From a virus, in IMG/VR virus record IMGVR_UViG_3300023176_007743, positions 1 through 52,046 of that record: 52,046 bases of DNA; one strand, written 5' to 3'. Shown here one piece after another: positions 51,976 to 52,046 of this stretch. The translations under genes were made by a program, and so were the position numbers. A model generated the notes under the pieces. The model saw only the letters and a program-made list of their open reading frames with translations. It was not told the origin of the DNA and did no database searches. Numbering within the stretch: the stretch's first letter is position 1; each line of letters opens with the position of its first letter.

Positions 51976-52041
51976 ATGTCAATAAAAAAAATAATCAAAG
52001 AAGAAATTCTTAGAATACTCAAAGAAAGTGTAGAAGAAGCG
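51976..52041 (+). repeat. 66-bp tag repeat, copy 2
   Basis: This is the second copy of 51174-51239, 802 bases downstream. The two copies flank exactly one gene, as expected from tandem duplication of a tagged gene. Confidence 0.88.
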
Positions 52042-52046
52042 GAAGA
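51976..52046 (+). CDS. Tagged protein, 3' end outside window
   Basis: Only 23 codons are visible, encoding MSIKKIIKEEILRILKESVE followed by EAEE at the right edge. The tag is identical to that of the preceding gene, so this is very probably a further member of the tagged family and perhaps another LRV protein. It starts 22 bases after the previous stop. Confidence 0.7.
   Translation, partial: MSIKKIIKEEILRILKESVEEAE

Noticed and set aside
1-52046. Idea that the LRV genes at both ends show a circular or terminally repeated genome
   Set aside because: The two ends encode related but different sequences with no identical end repeat; the tagged family simply has members at both sides.

Overview
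The window reads as part of the genome of a tailed bacteriophage with a contractile tail (T4-like myovirus type). It is AT-rich, almost every gene is on the + strand, and genes are packed with 4-base or longer stop/start overlaps. Landmarks are a T4 gp55-like late sigma factor (19267-19992), a gp25-like baseplate wedge protein (28469-28858), a gp6-like baseplate protein (28861-30663), a hub protein fused to an M23 peptidase (20286-21410) and a phage-type PIN-PhoH ATPase (3868-5187). Several small genes resemble families I associate with marine T4-like phages (FmdB zinc ribbon, short membrane-anchored protein). Stop codons behave as in the standard bacterial code. No tRNA, rRNA, CRISPR array or insertion sequence was seen.

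Layout. (1) 1-3408: the end of a repeat protein, a tagged kinase-like protein, a small zinc metallopeptidase and small unknown genes. (2) 3390-7569: a divergent promoter region, one minus-strand zinc-finger gene, phoH, small genes, a second metallopeptidase and a Cas4/AddB-like Fe-S nuclease. (3) 7593-18957: a sugar and glycan block with four glycosyltransferase-type proteins, a UDP-GlcNAc 2-epimerase, a sugar-nucleotide dehydratase, a short DegT-type aminotransferase, a GNAT acetyltransferase and an FkbM methyltransferase, mixed with small unknown genes and a small PD-(D/E)XK nuclease. (4) 18969-20281: late sigma factor and companions. (5) 20286-50523: the tail and baseplate block, including two giant proteins of 2021 and 2842 residues. 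(6) 50528-52046: tagged repeat proteins.

The most interesting signal is a recurring N-terminal tag of about 16-20 residues, roughly M-x2-(I/L)-K-x2-(I/L)-K-E-E-I-L-K-(I/V)-(L/I)-(K/N)-E followed by S, G or N. It is attached to otherwise unrelated proteins: a protein-kinase fold, a PARP-like ADP-ribosyltransferase, two large zinc metalloproteases, a DGNHR (ParB/sulfiredoxin-like) protein and LRV-type repeat proteins. The tag ends in (L/I)-x-E before a small residue, which matches the cleavage consensus of the T4 prohead protease gp21 and resembles the capsid-targeting sequences of T4 internal proteins and Alt. Several tagged genes sit inside the late structural block. I infer that they are a set of effector proteins packaged in the head, cleaved there and delivered with the DNA. 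DNA-level duplication of the tag, of LRV repeat units and of a protease module suggests that this arsenal grows by copying and shuffling.

The glycan block encodes what could be a path to an N-acetylated 4-amino-4,6-dideoxy sugar or to ManNAc-type sugars, with transferases to attach them. Whether the target is the virion, the DNA or the host surface cannot be told from sequence alone.
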